From JANRKH01 sp964351245 (lineage in GTDB: Bacteria; Pseudomonadota; Alphaproteobacteria; Rickettsiales; Rickettsiaceae), in NCBI GenBank assembly GCA_964351245.1, contig CAYGNF010000032.1, forward strand, positions 1-12,292: a stretch of 12,292 bases of DNA, read 5' to 3'. Below, in pieces: positions 1 through 6,430 of this stretch. The translations under genes were made by a program, and so were the position numbers. How positions within the stretch are numbered: position 1 is the first letter of the stretch; each line of letters opens with the position of its first letter. Under the pieces are notes generated by a model that ran no database searches, had not been told where the DNA came from, and worked only from the letters and a program-made list of their open reading frames with translations.

Positions 1-55
1 GTGTTGATTTCGGCCTCATGCTGCCCAGAGGTAATGGCATTAATGCGATCTATCT
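1..55 (-). repeat. 55-nt perfect direct repeat, copy B (at window edge)
   Basis: Identical over all 55 bases to 331-385, at a distance of 330 bases (exactly 110 codons), so both copies are read in the same frame as IDRINAITSGQHEAEINT. The match may continue beyond the left edge. Both copies are preceded in the protein by a related KNP...KQE stretch, so the protein repeat is somewhat longer than the exact DNA match. Confidence 0.9.
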
Positions 56-1811
56 CGCTTCTAACAAAACTCTCCTGTTTTGCCTCGGGATTTTTTGTTG
101 CTGGTCTATTCAGCTTCTTGGGTTTATCTGCATTGGGATTGCGTTGATTTTGTACACTTGTCTTACCAGGTGCCGTAGTAGGTGTTTGTAGTGTTTCGTT
201 AGATACCTGATTATCTACTACTCCTGGAGCTGAAGGTGCAGCTGGCTTTGCAGGATCACTCTTATTCTCTGGTTGGACTGTAGGTTCTTGGTCTAATGAA
301 TAACTCGGTTTTGTAGGATTCTTGATGCTTGTGTTGATTTCGGCCTCATGCTGCCCAGAGGTAATGGCATTAATGCGATCTATCTGCAACTCTTGCTTTG
401 GGTTTTTGTAAGAATTCATATCTATCTTAAGATTATCTATGCAATATATTCGAAATTTTACCCAACTACCCTTCTCTGCCCTCTTAAGAAGGGTATTAAA
501 TACTTCCTGTTGACTTGGGTCTGCACTATATTTTGTTAGAATATTTTTGGTAATATTATATCGATCTGCATCTGCCTCCTTTGCATTCTCTTGATATTTC
601 TGATTTGTTTCTGGGTTATAATTCCCCATATTACGCGCAGCATTTTCAATTGGATCTAGTTCCTCCTCTCCGATTGTAGTAGAGGTGTTAGTCCCTGAAT
701 ATTGCGCTTCCGCCACTGCTACTGATTTTTGTTCTCTGGTATTATCAATAGTGTTCTGCCTCTTTGGATCTGTTACTTGCCCCTCTTCTTCGCGTCCTCG
801 CTTCTGCCCCGTTAGCTGATGTACTGAGGCTTCTGCTGCTTTTGCTTCTGCTGCCGCTGCTTCTGCTGATTCTTGTTCTTTTGGCGAGAGTCCAGGAGGC
901 GGAGGAGGTCTCCAGCGTCTTTCCTCAGCGTATTTTATATCTTGTATCACTGTTTCAAGTTCAGAGTGCGATTCCTTGGTATTCTCATCATGATGTGACT
1001 TTGCTGCTTTCGTCAGATTATCCAATAAATTTTTTATATATTTATTATCCCCATTGGATTCTTGTACTTCTTCTAAAAGTGCAAACGCCGTATCTGCTAT
1101 ATCGTCTATATCTAAATCATCAGACTTGGTATAATTAATATTGTCATTCCTATCATAGAGTCCATCATCAAAGAACTCTTCGCTCGGTATACCCTCTTTT
1201 TCTGAGTATGTTTTTAAATCTTCTATTGTTTTTTCTCTCTTACTTGGTGGCTTAGGAGGCGGATCAGTCGGCGTAGGCGTAGGGGTATTTACTTTCTTGG
1301 TATTATTATTAGTTTGCTCTGTAAGGATTTTTGCTACTTCTGGTACTGCTTCTACTGCTTCTACTACTACCTCCTCTGCTTTTTGTTTTTCTAATGCTGC
1401 TTCTGGTGCTGCTTTTGCTGTAACTACTGGGGTCTCTGCTTGCTCTGCTGTAACTGGGGTCTCTGCTTGCTCTGCTGTAACTTGGGTCTCTTCTTCACCC
1501 CACCCATCATCATCGTCAGAATCAGAATCATTATCAGAATCATCGTCATCCTGAGTCTTTTGCGCACTCTTTAGCATCGGATTATCATGCATCTCATCCA
1601 ACAAAGTTTTCTTCTGTGGTGTCTGTGGTGTAGGATGCTTTTGCTCGGACTCTTCTAGAGTCCTTAACTTTATTGCATCCTTATTCCGTATTGCTTCCAG
1701 GAGCGATCCTTGATCTTTTTTTGTGCCTTTTTGTGGTGTTTTTTTTAACTTGACTCCCTCAGTTATTTCGTCCAGGAGCGAGTTTTTGTTTTTTTGGTCA
1801 TCTTCTGCCAT
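1..1811 (-). CDS. Large WH2-motif, acidic and proline-rich protein; candidate secreted actin nucleation factor (3' end beyond window)
   Basis: The frame is open from ATG at 1811 to the window edge (603 codons, no stop); an AAGGG ribosome site lies about 6 bases upstream. No signal peptide is visible. The N-terminus has three WH2-like motifs. Residues 9-26 (LLDEITEGVKLKKT) fit the LLxxIxxGxxLKKT actin-binding consensus almost perfectly. Residues 35-52 (LLEAIRNKDAIKLR) resemble the WAVE WH2 with one extra residue. Residues 67-83 (LLDEMHDNPMLKS) are weaker. Residues 88-107 are almost all Asp/Glu/Ser with Trp104, like the acidic Arp2/3-binding tail of WASP-family proteins. Then follow a 9-residue tandem repeat (111-128), proline-rich stretches at 177-189 and 302-306, an Ala/Glu helix (about 312-330) and a 110-residue-spaced repeat. 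RickA and VopL/VopF use similar parts in different order. Host actin assembly is inferred from motifs only; a surface or structural low-complexity protein is the alternative. Confidence 0.6.
   Translation of the reverse strand, partial: MAEDDQKNKNSLLDEITEGVKLKKTPQKGTKKDQGSLLEAIRNKDAIKLRTLEESEQKHPTPQTPQKKTLLDEMHDNPMLKSAQKTQDDDDSDNDSDSDDDDGWGEEETQVTAEQAETPVTAEQAETPVVTAKAAPEAALEKQKAEEVVVEAVEAVPEVAKILTEQTNNNTKKVNTPTPTPTDPPPKPPSKREKTIEDLKTYSEKEGIPSEEFFDDGLYDRNDNINYTKSDDLDIDDIADTAFALLEEVQESNGDNKYIKNLLDNLTKAAKSHHDENTKESHSELETVIQDIKYAEERRWRPPPPPGLSPKEQESAEAAAAEAKAAEASVHQLTGQKRGREEEGQVTDPKRQNTIDNTREQKSVAVAEAQYSGTNTSTTIGEEELDPIENAARNMGNYNPETNQKYQENAKEADADRYNITKNILTKYSADPSQQEVFNTLLKRAEKGSWVKFRIYCIDNLKIDMNSYKNPKQELQIDRINAITSGQHEAEINTSIKNPTKPSYSLDQEPTVQPENKSDPAKPAAPSAPGVVDNQVSNETLQTPTTAPGKTSVQNQRNPNADKPKKLNRPATKNPEAKQESFVRSEIDRINAITSGQHEAEIN
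331..385 (-). repeat. 55-nt perfect direct repeat, copy A
   Basis: Partner of the repeat at 1-55, encoding residues 476-493 of the large WH2-motif protein. The absence of even silent differences points to recent duplication or gene conversion. Confidence 0.9.
1431..1484 (-). repeat. 27-nt in-frame tandem repeat, two copies
   Basis: Units 1431-1457 and 1458-1484 differ at one base. They encode VTAEQAETP twice (residues 111-128) directly after the acidic/Trp segment of the large protein. A 27-base unit keeps the frame, so copy number can vary without breaking the gene. Confidence 0.85.
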
Positions 1812-1868
1812 AAATACCCTTTTTGCTAGACATATTATCTCATCAAAATATAGATCATTAATAATATA

Positions 1869-1897
1869 ATAATAAATGAACTTAAGTAATGTTTCAA
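1869..1897 (-). promoter_or_regulatory. Candidate sigma-70 promoter for the WH2-motif gene
   Basis: On the minus strand TTGAAA (1892-1897) and TATTAT (1869-1874) are separated by exactly 17 bases. The predicted transcription start is about 50 bases before the ATG at 1811. The region is very AT-rich, so a chance match is possible. Confidence 0.4.
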
Positions 1898-2034
1898 ACT
1901 TCATCATAATTTATTGGAATATTTATGATTTTATAGTCTTTTATACAACAAATATTTCCTCTTGGGTAAATCACTAGAGTTTATGTCTTTAAGATAAATG
2001 CGCTTTTTAAGCTAGCAAAAATTTCTTATGCCTG

Positions 2035-2040
2035 TATAAT
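2035..2040 (+). promoter_or_regulatory. Candidate -10 box for the tRNA-Arg/dolP/pgsA unit
   Basis: A perfect TATAAT lies 38 bases before the tRNA gene. No convincing -35 hexamer is seen at 16-18 bases upstream, so only the -10 element is called. A weaker TATAGT at 2064-2069 is too close to the tRNA to be a likely alternative. Confidence 0.4.
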
Positions 2041-2078
2041 CATCACTATGCCTAAATTAGGATTATAGTAAATTTTCT

Positions 2079-2155
2079 GGAGCCGTAGCTCAGCAGGATA
2101 GAGCGAGTGATTCCTAATCACTAGGCCGGAGGTTCGAATCCTCTCGGTTCCACCA
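2079..2155 (+). tRNA. tRNA-Arg (anticodon CCT)
   Basis: All arms fold. The acceptor stem is GGAGCCG with CGGTTCC (one G-U pair). The D arm is GCTC/GAGC. The anticodon stem is AGTGA/TCACT around loop TTCCTAA, giving anticodon CCT at 2113-2115. The variable loop is AGGCC, and the T arm is GGAGG/CCTCT with loop TTCGAAT. The discriminator is A and the 3' CCA (2153-2155) is encoded. It reads AGG arginine codons. The dolP-like gene starts 16 bases after the CCA, so the tRNA probably lies at the head of that transcript and is cut out of it. Confidence 0.95.
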
Positions 2156-2171
2156 TCATCTATGAGGTTTT

Positions 2172-2828
2172 ATGCCCAAAGTTCGTATATTAATTTTTTG
2201 CGTATGCAGCATGTTCATTCAGAGCTGCGGCCCCACTTTAATTTTTACAGCTGCGTCTGCCAGTACTTTTGCAACCGCAAAAGATAGGACACTCGGCAAT
2301 ACTATTGACGATAATCTGATATATGCAAAAATTAAGAAAGAATTCATCGCAAAAGGATTGAAGAAATTATACTTCAAAATAGGTGTAGAAGTTGTGCAAT
2401 CAAGAGTTTTGCTTACTGGGGGCGTGGAATCTGAGGATGATATAATCACGGCTCTTGATATAGTATGGTCTATTAACGGCGTAAAAGAAGTGCTAAACGA
2501 GCTAAATATCAATGAAGAGAGTCGTAAATTTGATGCGCCTCAATATGTCAGAGATACATGGATCAATAGCAGAATCAAAGCAGCCATATTCTTTAATAGA
2601 TCAATAAAATTTGTCAACTACACAGTTGTGGTGCAGAAAAATATTGTATATTTATTTGGAATAGCAAGAAGTGAGGAGGAGCTCTCTCAGGTGACTCAAA
2701 TTTCAGCTCAAGTTTCTGGTGTTGAAAAGGTAATTAGTCATGTGCATTTAAAAGATAACTTTGCTGCAAATGCAAAAGACGATACAAGATCATCGCATAA
2801 TGATTTAGATAATGAATATACGCAGTGA
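2172..2828 (+). CDS. dolP: BON-domain outer-membrane lipoprotein, DolP (YraP)-like
   Basis: 218 residues. The N-terminus is a short hydrophobic signal ending in FIQSC, with Cys19 as likely lipidation site (Gln at -2 is unusual). Two BON domains follow, at about 46-113 and 126-193; each ends in the typical V-x-G-V-x-x-V pattern (INGVKEVLNEL, VSGVEKVISHV). A polar tail closes the protein. The segment after the lipid cysteine (DRTLGNTIDD) resembles the start of DolP family members. DolP is a periplasm-facing lipoprotein that supports outer-membrane integrity and binds anionic phospholipid, in keeping with its overlap with pgsA. ATG at 2172 has GAGG at 2164-2167. The stop overlaps the pgsA start by four bases (GTGA), suggesting translational coupling. 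OsmY-like function is the alternative, but a lipid anchor and an outer-membrane role fit better. Confidence 0.8.
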   Translation: MPKVRILIFCVCSMFIQSCGPTLIFTAASASTFATAKDRTLGNTIDDNLIYAKIKKEFIAKGLKKLYFKIGVEVVQSRVLLTGGVESEDDIITALDIVWSINGVKEVLNELNINEESRKFDAPQYVRDTWINSRIKAAIFFNRSIKFVNYTVVVQKNIVYLFGIARSEEELSQVTQISAQVSGVEKVISHVHLKDNFAANAKDDTRSSHNDLDNEYTQ

Positions 2829-3367
2829 ATATACCGAATTTGCTGACTATCGCTAGGATATTGCTTACTATTCCTATTTGTTTACTCGTGTATATTGAAA
2901 ATCATGCTGGAAATTTATCTGCTTTTATATTATTCTCCATTGCTGGTATTACAGATTTTCTAGATGGTTATATTGCAAGAAAATATAATCTCGGTAGTAA
3001 ACTTGGCAAAGCCTTAGATCCTATCGCAGATAAAGTACTCGTATCTTCATTGCTTGTTGTGCTTACAAATCTTGGTTACTCTAATCCTGCTTTTGCCGTA
3101 CTTATTATTGCAAGAGAAATAATAGTAAGCGGAATTAGAGAAGTAGCTGGCAGTACATCACAAGCTGATGATTTTGCTGTGACCAATATTGCAAAAGCTA
3201 AGACTTCTCTTCAGATTATCTCTATCTCTATTTTGATAATTGCACCTATATTGGAAGAGAAGTTACATTTGCTTATGATAGGTAATGTTATTTTGCTTGT
3301 TGCCTGTATTATGAGCTTATATACTGGAATAATTTATATAGCTCGCGCAAGGAGGATGCTTGTTTAA
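2825..3367 (+). CDS. pgsA: CDP-diacylglycerol--glycerol-3-phosphate 3-phosphatidyltransferase
   Basis: 180 residues, the normal length. It makes phosphatidylglycerol phosphate from CDP-diacylglycerol and glycerol 3-phosphate in the inner membrane, the committed step to phosphatidylglycerol and cardiolipin. The full CDP-alcohol phosphotransferase motif D-x2-DG-x2-AR-x8-G-x3-D-x3-D is intact: Asp44, Asp47-Gly48, Ala51-Arg52, Gly61, Asp65, Asp69. The N-terminus NIPNLLTIARI is typical of PgsA, and several hydrophobic helices follow (about 8-24, 31-43, 74-88, 101-112, 130-145, 150-172). The start is GTG at 2825, overlapping the stop of the dolP-like gene. A hairpin terminator follows at 3455. A different CDP-alcohol transferase (PssA, cardiolipin synthase) is less likely given size and N-terminus. 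Confidence 0.93.
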   Translation: MNIPNLLTIARILLTIPICLLVYIENHAGNLSAFILFSIAGITDFLDGYIARKYNLGSKLGKALDPIADKVLVSSLLVVLTNLGYSNPAFAVLIIAREIIVSGIREVAGSTSQADDFAVTNIAKAKTSLQIISISILIIAPILEEKLHLLMIGNVILLVACIMSLYTGIIYIARARRMLV

Positions 3368-3454
3368 TCTTATCAAGAAATATCAGATTTAATAAATATA
3401 CCTAAGGCTCTGCTTTATGAGCTCTATGCATCACTAGAATTATAATGGTAAAAT

Positions 3455-3504
3455 AACCATATAAATCTTATAATAAAGTATAAAATCTATATGGTTTGTT
3501 TTTT
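3455..3504 (+). terminator. Rho-independent terminator after pgsA
   Basis: A perfect 9-bp inverted repeat, AACCATATA (3455-3463) with TATATGGTT (3488-3496), is followed by TGTTTTTT. The 24-base loop can form an inner TTATA/TATAA stem. The stem is AT-rich, as expected in this genome. It lies 88 bases after the pgsA stop. Confidence 0.65.
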
Positions 3505-3531
3505 GGGCCTAGATTATAGTTTTCCAAAGAC

Positions 3532-3548
3532 GGGTGCATGTGGCACCC
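3532..3548 (-). terminator. GC-rich stem-loop after the 3561-4577 gene; possible weak terminator
   Basis: GGGTGC (3532-3537) and GCACCC (3543-3548) pair perfectly around a 5-base loop, 12 bases past the stop of the minus-strand gene. On that strand only a short GTCTTTGG follows, so the U-tract is poor. It is unusually GC-rich for this region and stands between two convergent genes. Confidence 0.4.
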
Positions 3549-3560
3549 CTCCTCTAAGGA

Positions 3561-4577
3561 CTAATACTCTATATCATCATAAAAAGAAGAGCTGCCGCTG
3601 ACTACTGCGTATGTATCTTCTTCGACTGCCTCAAATGGGCTTATATCATCGTAAGAATCTGTAACATCTGAGCAATTATCATTAATAGTCTCAGAGTCTG
3701 AGGCTTCTTCCGATAAAGATTTTTGTTCTTTTGATACATTCAGACTTAAGTTAGATTCTTCTGGCAAAGATAGTAAAGAATTGTGCTCTTTTGCTATATT
3801 CATCAAATCATTATATTCTTTTTTGTAGTTTTCTTGCTGAGCTTTTTTATCTACTCCAAATATCCATGATGAAATAGTTGCTTTCTGATTTTCCATTTTG
3901 CCCACAACATAGCACTGCTCTGAAATATCTTTTTGCTCTAAAGCAAGAGCCTGGTATAGTTTTTCAGATGTATATTTCTGACTTAATTGTGCAAAAATCG
4001 TCTCAGAAGTAAGAGGGGCAATAGGAGTATCTTCTACCGTTTTGTTTGTATATACACCATGTTCCATCTTCTGCATTAATTGCTCATATGAACTAACCAT
4101 TTTGTATTGTCCGTTAGGAATATATACTTGCTGGTTTTGGTCATTCATCTGAATTTTTAGTAAAGCGTGTAATGTAAATGGATTAGAGATTTTTGTAGGC
4201 GATGTACCTTTTATAAAATAACCATTTTTTTCATATCCGTTATTATCAACAATAGCTGTATTGATATAGTCTTCGCATTCCGCTGATGCAATATAGCGAT
4301 TCTCTAAATTATTGATACTACCTACTTTGTTAATACTCTTTATCTGCGCATCATAATAATTTGTCAGTTGTTTAGTTGTACTAATAGTTGCTGCTGCAGT
4401 GGCGCAAGTGGCAACAAATTTTATAAAAGAGCTACCTGCGCTAGTTAAGAAAACTCCAGCAGTAGATGCTCCTATTATATTTGCCGCCCCAACAGCCAAA
4501 TCTCTTTTCAATGCAGTGCTATTTGCTAGTTCTTGAGCTGTAAATGCGGAGGCTCTTGCAAATTTATATCCAAACAT
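3561..4577 (-). CDS. Unknown protein with hydrophobic N-terminal region and acidic tyrosine-motif tail; possible host-directed protein
   Basis: 338 residues; I do not recognise the family. Residues about 28-47 and 51-66 are hydrophobic and rich in Ala, Gly, Ser and Thr, and could form a membrane hairpin; there is no classical cleavable signal. Residues about 90-250 look globular. Residues 260-275 and 280-292 are a diverged repeat built on KE[HQ]xSL. The last 45 residues are strongly acidic and hold three YxxPhi motifs: Tyr309 (YDDI), Tyr323 (YAVV) and Tyr333 (YDDI). In eukaryotic proteins such motifs bind SH2 domains when phosphorylated, or AP-2 when not. A strong promoter (4614-4642) precedes the gene, so it is its own unit; the ATG at 4577 has only a weak ribosome site. 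The host role is inference from short motifs; a bacterial membrane-associated protein is equally possible. Confidence 0.8.
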   Translation of the reverse strand: MFGYKFARASAFTAQELANSTALKRDLAVGAANIIGASTAGVFLTSAGSSFIKFVATCATAAATISTTKQLTNYYDAQIKSINKVGSINNLENRYIASAECEDYINTAIVDNNGYEKNGYFIKGTSPTKISNPFTLHALLKIQMNDQNQQVYIPNGQYKMVSSYEQLMQKMEHGVYTNKTVEDTPIAPLTSETIFAQLSQKYTSEKLYQALALEQKDISEQCYVVGKMENQKATISSWIFGVDKKAQQENYKKEYNDLMNIAKEHNSLLSLPEESNLSLNVSKEQKSLSEEASDSETINDNCSDVTDSYDDISPFEAVEEDTYAVVSGSSSFYDDIEY

Positions 4578-4613
4578 TTTATACCATTTTCTTTTTACTT
4601 TTTGTTCTAGAGC

Positions 4614-4642
4614 AACATAAATGATATATTAAGATACGTCAA
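4614..4642 (-). promoter_or_regulatory. Sigma-70 promoter for the 3561-4577 gene
   Basis: On the minus strand TTGACG (4637-4642) and TATGTT (4614-4619) have a 17-base spacer, the best promoter match in the window. The expected start is about 30 bases before the ATG at 4577. It sits in the 104-base gap behind lptF, so the downstream gene need not depend on read-through. Confidence 0.6.
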
Positions 4643-4681
4643 TACTTTCTTTATCTCAGAGATACAGTAACTGACAATAAA

Positions 4682-5773
4682 TTATAAAATAGACTTGGTA
4701 TTTAGATTTTTCCCAGCAGATAGAAAATATATATAAGAAATTCCGCAGCAGAGGTTAATATATAAAAAATAATTTGCTATTATGTACTTATAACTAATAG
4801 ATAATATTACAAAATGTGCAGAAACGAATATTATAGGTATGCTGCAAGCTTTTAATATATGAATGATAGTTTCTTTTCTTCTAAATTCTACTCTTAAAGA
4901 AATGCAAATTGCCAATAAAGGTACTAGAATACTCATAGCACACCATGAAATTCGACCATGACCTTCAGCAATAAACTTTATACTCTTTTCTCTAGATAAA
5001 TTCCTTGGATGGAGTAAATCCCATATATACATTTCCATTACATCCTGATCTATATACCCTCTTTTTTGACTCTCTGATTGATTTAGCGTAATATTAAAGC
5101 GATCAAAATTCATGATTTCAAAGCTCCCCGACTTTGAAAAAGAATGCCTCATGCCCTCAATAAGATAAAATTGTGTACTGAACTCTTGACCCCTAATTTC
5201 GCCCTTCTTTGCAAATAAAATCGATGGAGGTCCATCAGATCTGTGATCGAAGATTATAATGTCTCCAAATTCTCTTGGCGCTTTCTTGTCATTTAAGAAT
5301 AGCACTAAGTTTTTGGATAATGGAGTAAAAATGCCAGGGGCAATGACAGAGCACACAAAGCTGTTTTTATGTTGAAATATTTTTTCTTTTAAAGTGTGAT
5401 AACTCAGTGGCATGATTATTGAAGCATTGATAATAGCAAATAGAGAAACTAAGGTAGACACATACAAAAGCGGATAAATTAACTGCCGAATATTAATACC
5501 CGAAGCCTTAAGAGCAATAATCTCTTTATTAATCTTAAGTATATTGTAGCAGTATAAGGAGGAGTACAAAAGCGCAAGAGGCAGAATACTATGTACTAAA
5601 GATGGGATAATTAATAAAGTAATTAATAAAAATTCTACCAACAATATCTTTGTTTCAAATAAATATCCTAGTCTTAATATTTGACTCAACCATACTATTC
5701 CCGTTACTGCAAGTACTGAAAAAAATAATGGGCCAAAAATGGATCTTATTATATATTTCTGATATATAAGCAC
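4682..5773 (-). CDS. lptF: LPS export ABC transporter permease LptF
   Basis: 363 residues, the usual length of the YjgP/YjgQ family. With LptG and the ATPase LptB2 it pulls lipopolysaccharide from the inner membrane and passes it to LptC/LptA. The architecture is canonical. Hydrophobic helices lie at about 11-33, 45-77 and 97-121, a soluble periplasmic jellyroll region at about 125-260, and three helices at about 275-295, 307-327 and 333-352. The cytoplasmic coupling motif EIIALKASGI (84-93) is well kept, and WLSQILR (28-34) favours LptF over LptG. The start is GTG at 5773 with AGAAG upstream. A candidate promoter lies at 5881-5909. It follows fliS on the same strand but is 183 bases away. 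Possession implies the cell makes some form of LPS, or keeps the exporter for a related lipid. Confidence 0.85.
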   Translation of the reverse strand: MLIYQKYIIRSIFGPLFFSVLAVTGIVWLSQILRLGYLFETKILLVEFLLITLLIIPSLVHSILPLALLYSSLYCYNILKINKEIIALKASGINIRQLIYPLLYVSTLVSLFAIINASIIMPLSYHTLKEKIFQHKNSFVCSVIAPGIFTPLSKNLVLFLNDKKAPREFGDIIIFDHRSDGPPSILFAKKGEIRGQEFSTQFYLIEGMRHSFSKSGSFEIMNFDRFNITLNQSESQKRGYIDQDVMEMYIWDLLHPRNLSREKSIKFIAEGHGRISWCAMSILVPLLAICISLRVEFRRKETIIHILKACSIPIIFVSAHFVILSISYKYIIANYFLYINLCCGISYIYFLSAGKNLNTKSIL

Positions 5774-5880
5774 AAAATTCTTCTATGGTGTTAAGAGATG
5801 AATAGTACGTACAAGACATTATCCGCATAACTAAATACTCAAAAGCGGACATGACTGAGCTTTACTCACAAGCCTTTTTA

Positions 5881-5909
5881 ATTTTATTACAAAATAGAGT
5901 AATGAGCAA
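5881..5909 (-). promoter_or_regulatory. Tentative promoter for lptF
   Basis: Minus-strand TTGCTC (5904-5909) and TAAAAT (5881-5886) are 17 bases apart, in the 183-base gap between fliS and lptF. The leader would be about 100 bases. I see no clear terminator in this gap, so lptF may also be reached from the flagellar unit. Confidence 0.25.
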
Positions 5910-5956
5910 TATGAATCTGCATGATGAGTCTAGGGGCCGGAAATTACAAGCTTCTA

Positions 5957-6421
5957 TTATAATTCTTGCTCAATACCTGTAAATTCAAGTCTAGATTTAT
6001 TATTTTTACTATCTTCTTCCTTTTTGCTCCTCGCGCTCTTTTTATTGCTTAGCTCTTCAGATTCCATAAAAAATTTCTCTGCATTATCAAAGCACTCAAT
6101 CACTGCGTCATATTCTGAAGAAGGGGATCCTGCAATGACGAGGTCGTAGGTCATTTGATACAAAGAAGTATTAATATTATTAATGCCTTCTATAATGTTG
6201 AGCTCTTGAGTAAAAAGAGAAAAATGAGAGGTTTTTTTTAGCTCCTCCATTATCTCGAGTATGTTTTGAGTGCGCTGTAGATAATGTTTATTACTATTAT
6301 ATTCCTTGGCTTTTTTAAGCAAATTCTTGCATTTAAGAAATAGGTGCTCCATTGCTTTGTATTTAGATTGAGTAGACTCTCTAATCTTAGTGTATTGATT
6401 GATTGTATCATGATAAGACAT
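5957..6421 (-). CDS. fliS: FliS-like flagellar export chaperone
   Basis: 154 residues. FliS binds flagellin in the cytoplasm, keeps it unpolymerised and hands it to the flagellar export gate. The core at about 8-120 is all-helical and follows the FliS plan: an N-terminal Y...Y segment, a helix LFLKCKNLLKKAKEYN (27-42), a helix QNILEIMEELKKT (52-64), a helix holding LYQMTYDLVIAG (87-98, matching the family's LY.y....L..A), and a final helix around 103-119. The tail (124-145) is Lys/Glu/Ser-rich and is an extension over typical FliS of about 125-135 residues. ATG at 6421 has AGGGG just upstream and starts 9 bases after the fliD-like stop, so the two are surely co-translated. Sequence identity to known FliS is low; the call rests on fold pattern and the fliD-fliS gene order common in bacteria. 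Confidence 0.6.
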   Translation of the reverse strand: MSYHDTINQYTKIRESTQSKYKAMEHLFLKCKNLLKKAKEYNSNKHYLQRTQNILEIMEELKKTSHFSLFTQELNIIEGINNINTSLYQMTYDLVIAGSPSSEYDAVIECFDNAEKFFMESEELSNKKSARSKKEEDSKNNKSRLEFTGIEQEL

Positions 6422-6430
6422 CTGACCCCT

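Noticed and set aside
331..385. CRISPR-like repeat with 1-55
   Set aside because: Only two copies, 330 bases apart, in frame within a coding sequence; a protein repeat explains it.
348..539. Plus-strand 63-codon frame
   Set aside because: Antisense to the open minus-strand gene and without homology or ribosome site.
762..803. Possible bipartite nuclear localisation signal (Lys337-Arg338 ... Lys350-Arg351) in the WH2-motif protein
   Set aside because: The second basic cluster has only two basic residues and the linker is ordinary; too weak to claim.
764..1138. Plus-strand leucine-rich frame of 124 codons
   Set aside because: It is the shadow of the Glu/Ala/Lys-rich minus-strand WH2-motif gene; the poly-Leu run comes from repeated Ala/Glu codons read in antisense.
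1297..1554. Plus-strand Ser/Ala-rich frame of 85 codons
   Set aside because: Shadow of the acidic and VTAEQAETP repeat segment of the minus-strand gene; no ribosome site.
4640..4680. Short TATC/GATA hairpin after lptF as a terminator
   Set aside because: The stem is only about four pairs with no U-run.
5655..5852. Minus-strand 65-codon frame overlapping the start of lptF
   Set aside because: It overlaps the well-supported lptF N-terminus in another frame and shows no recognisable features.
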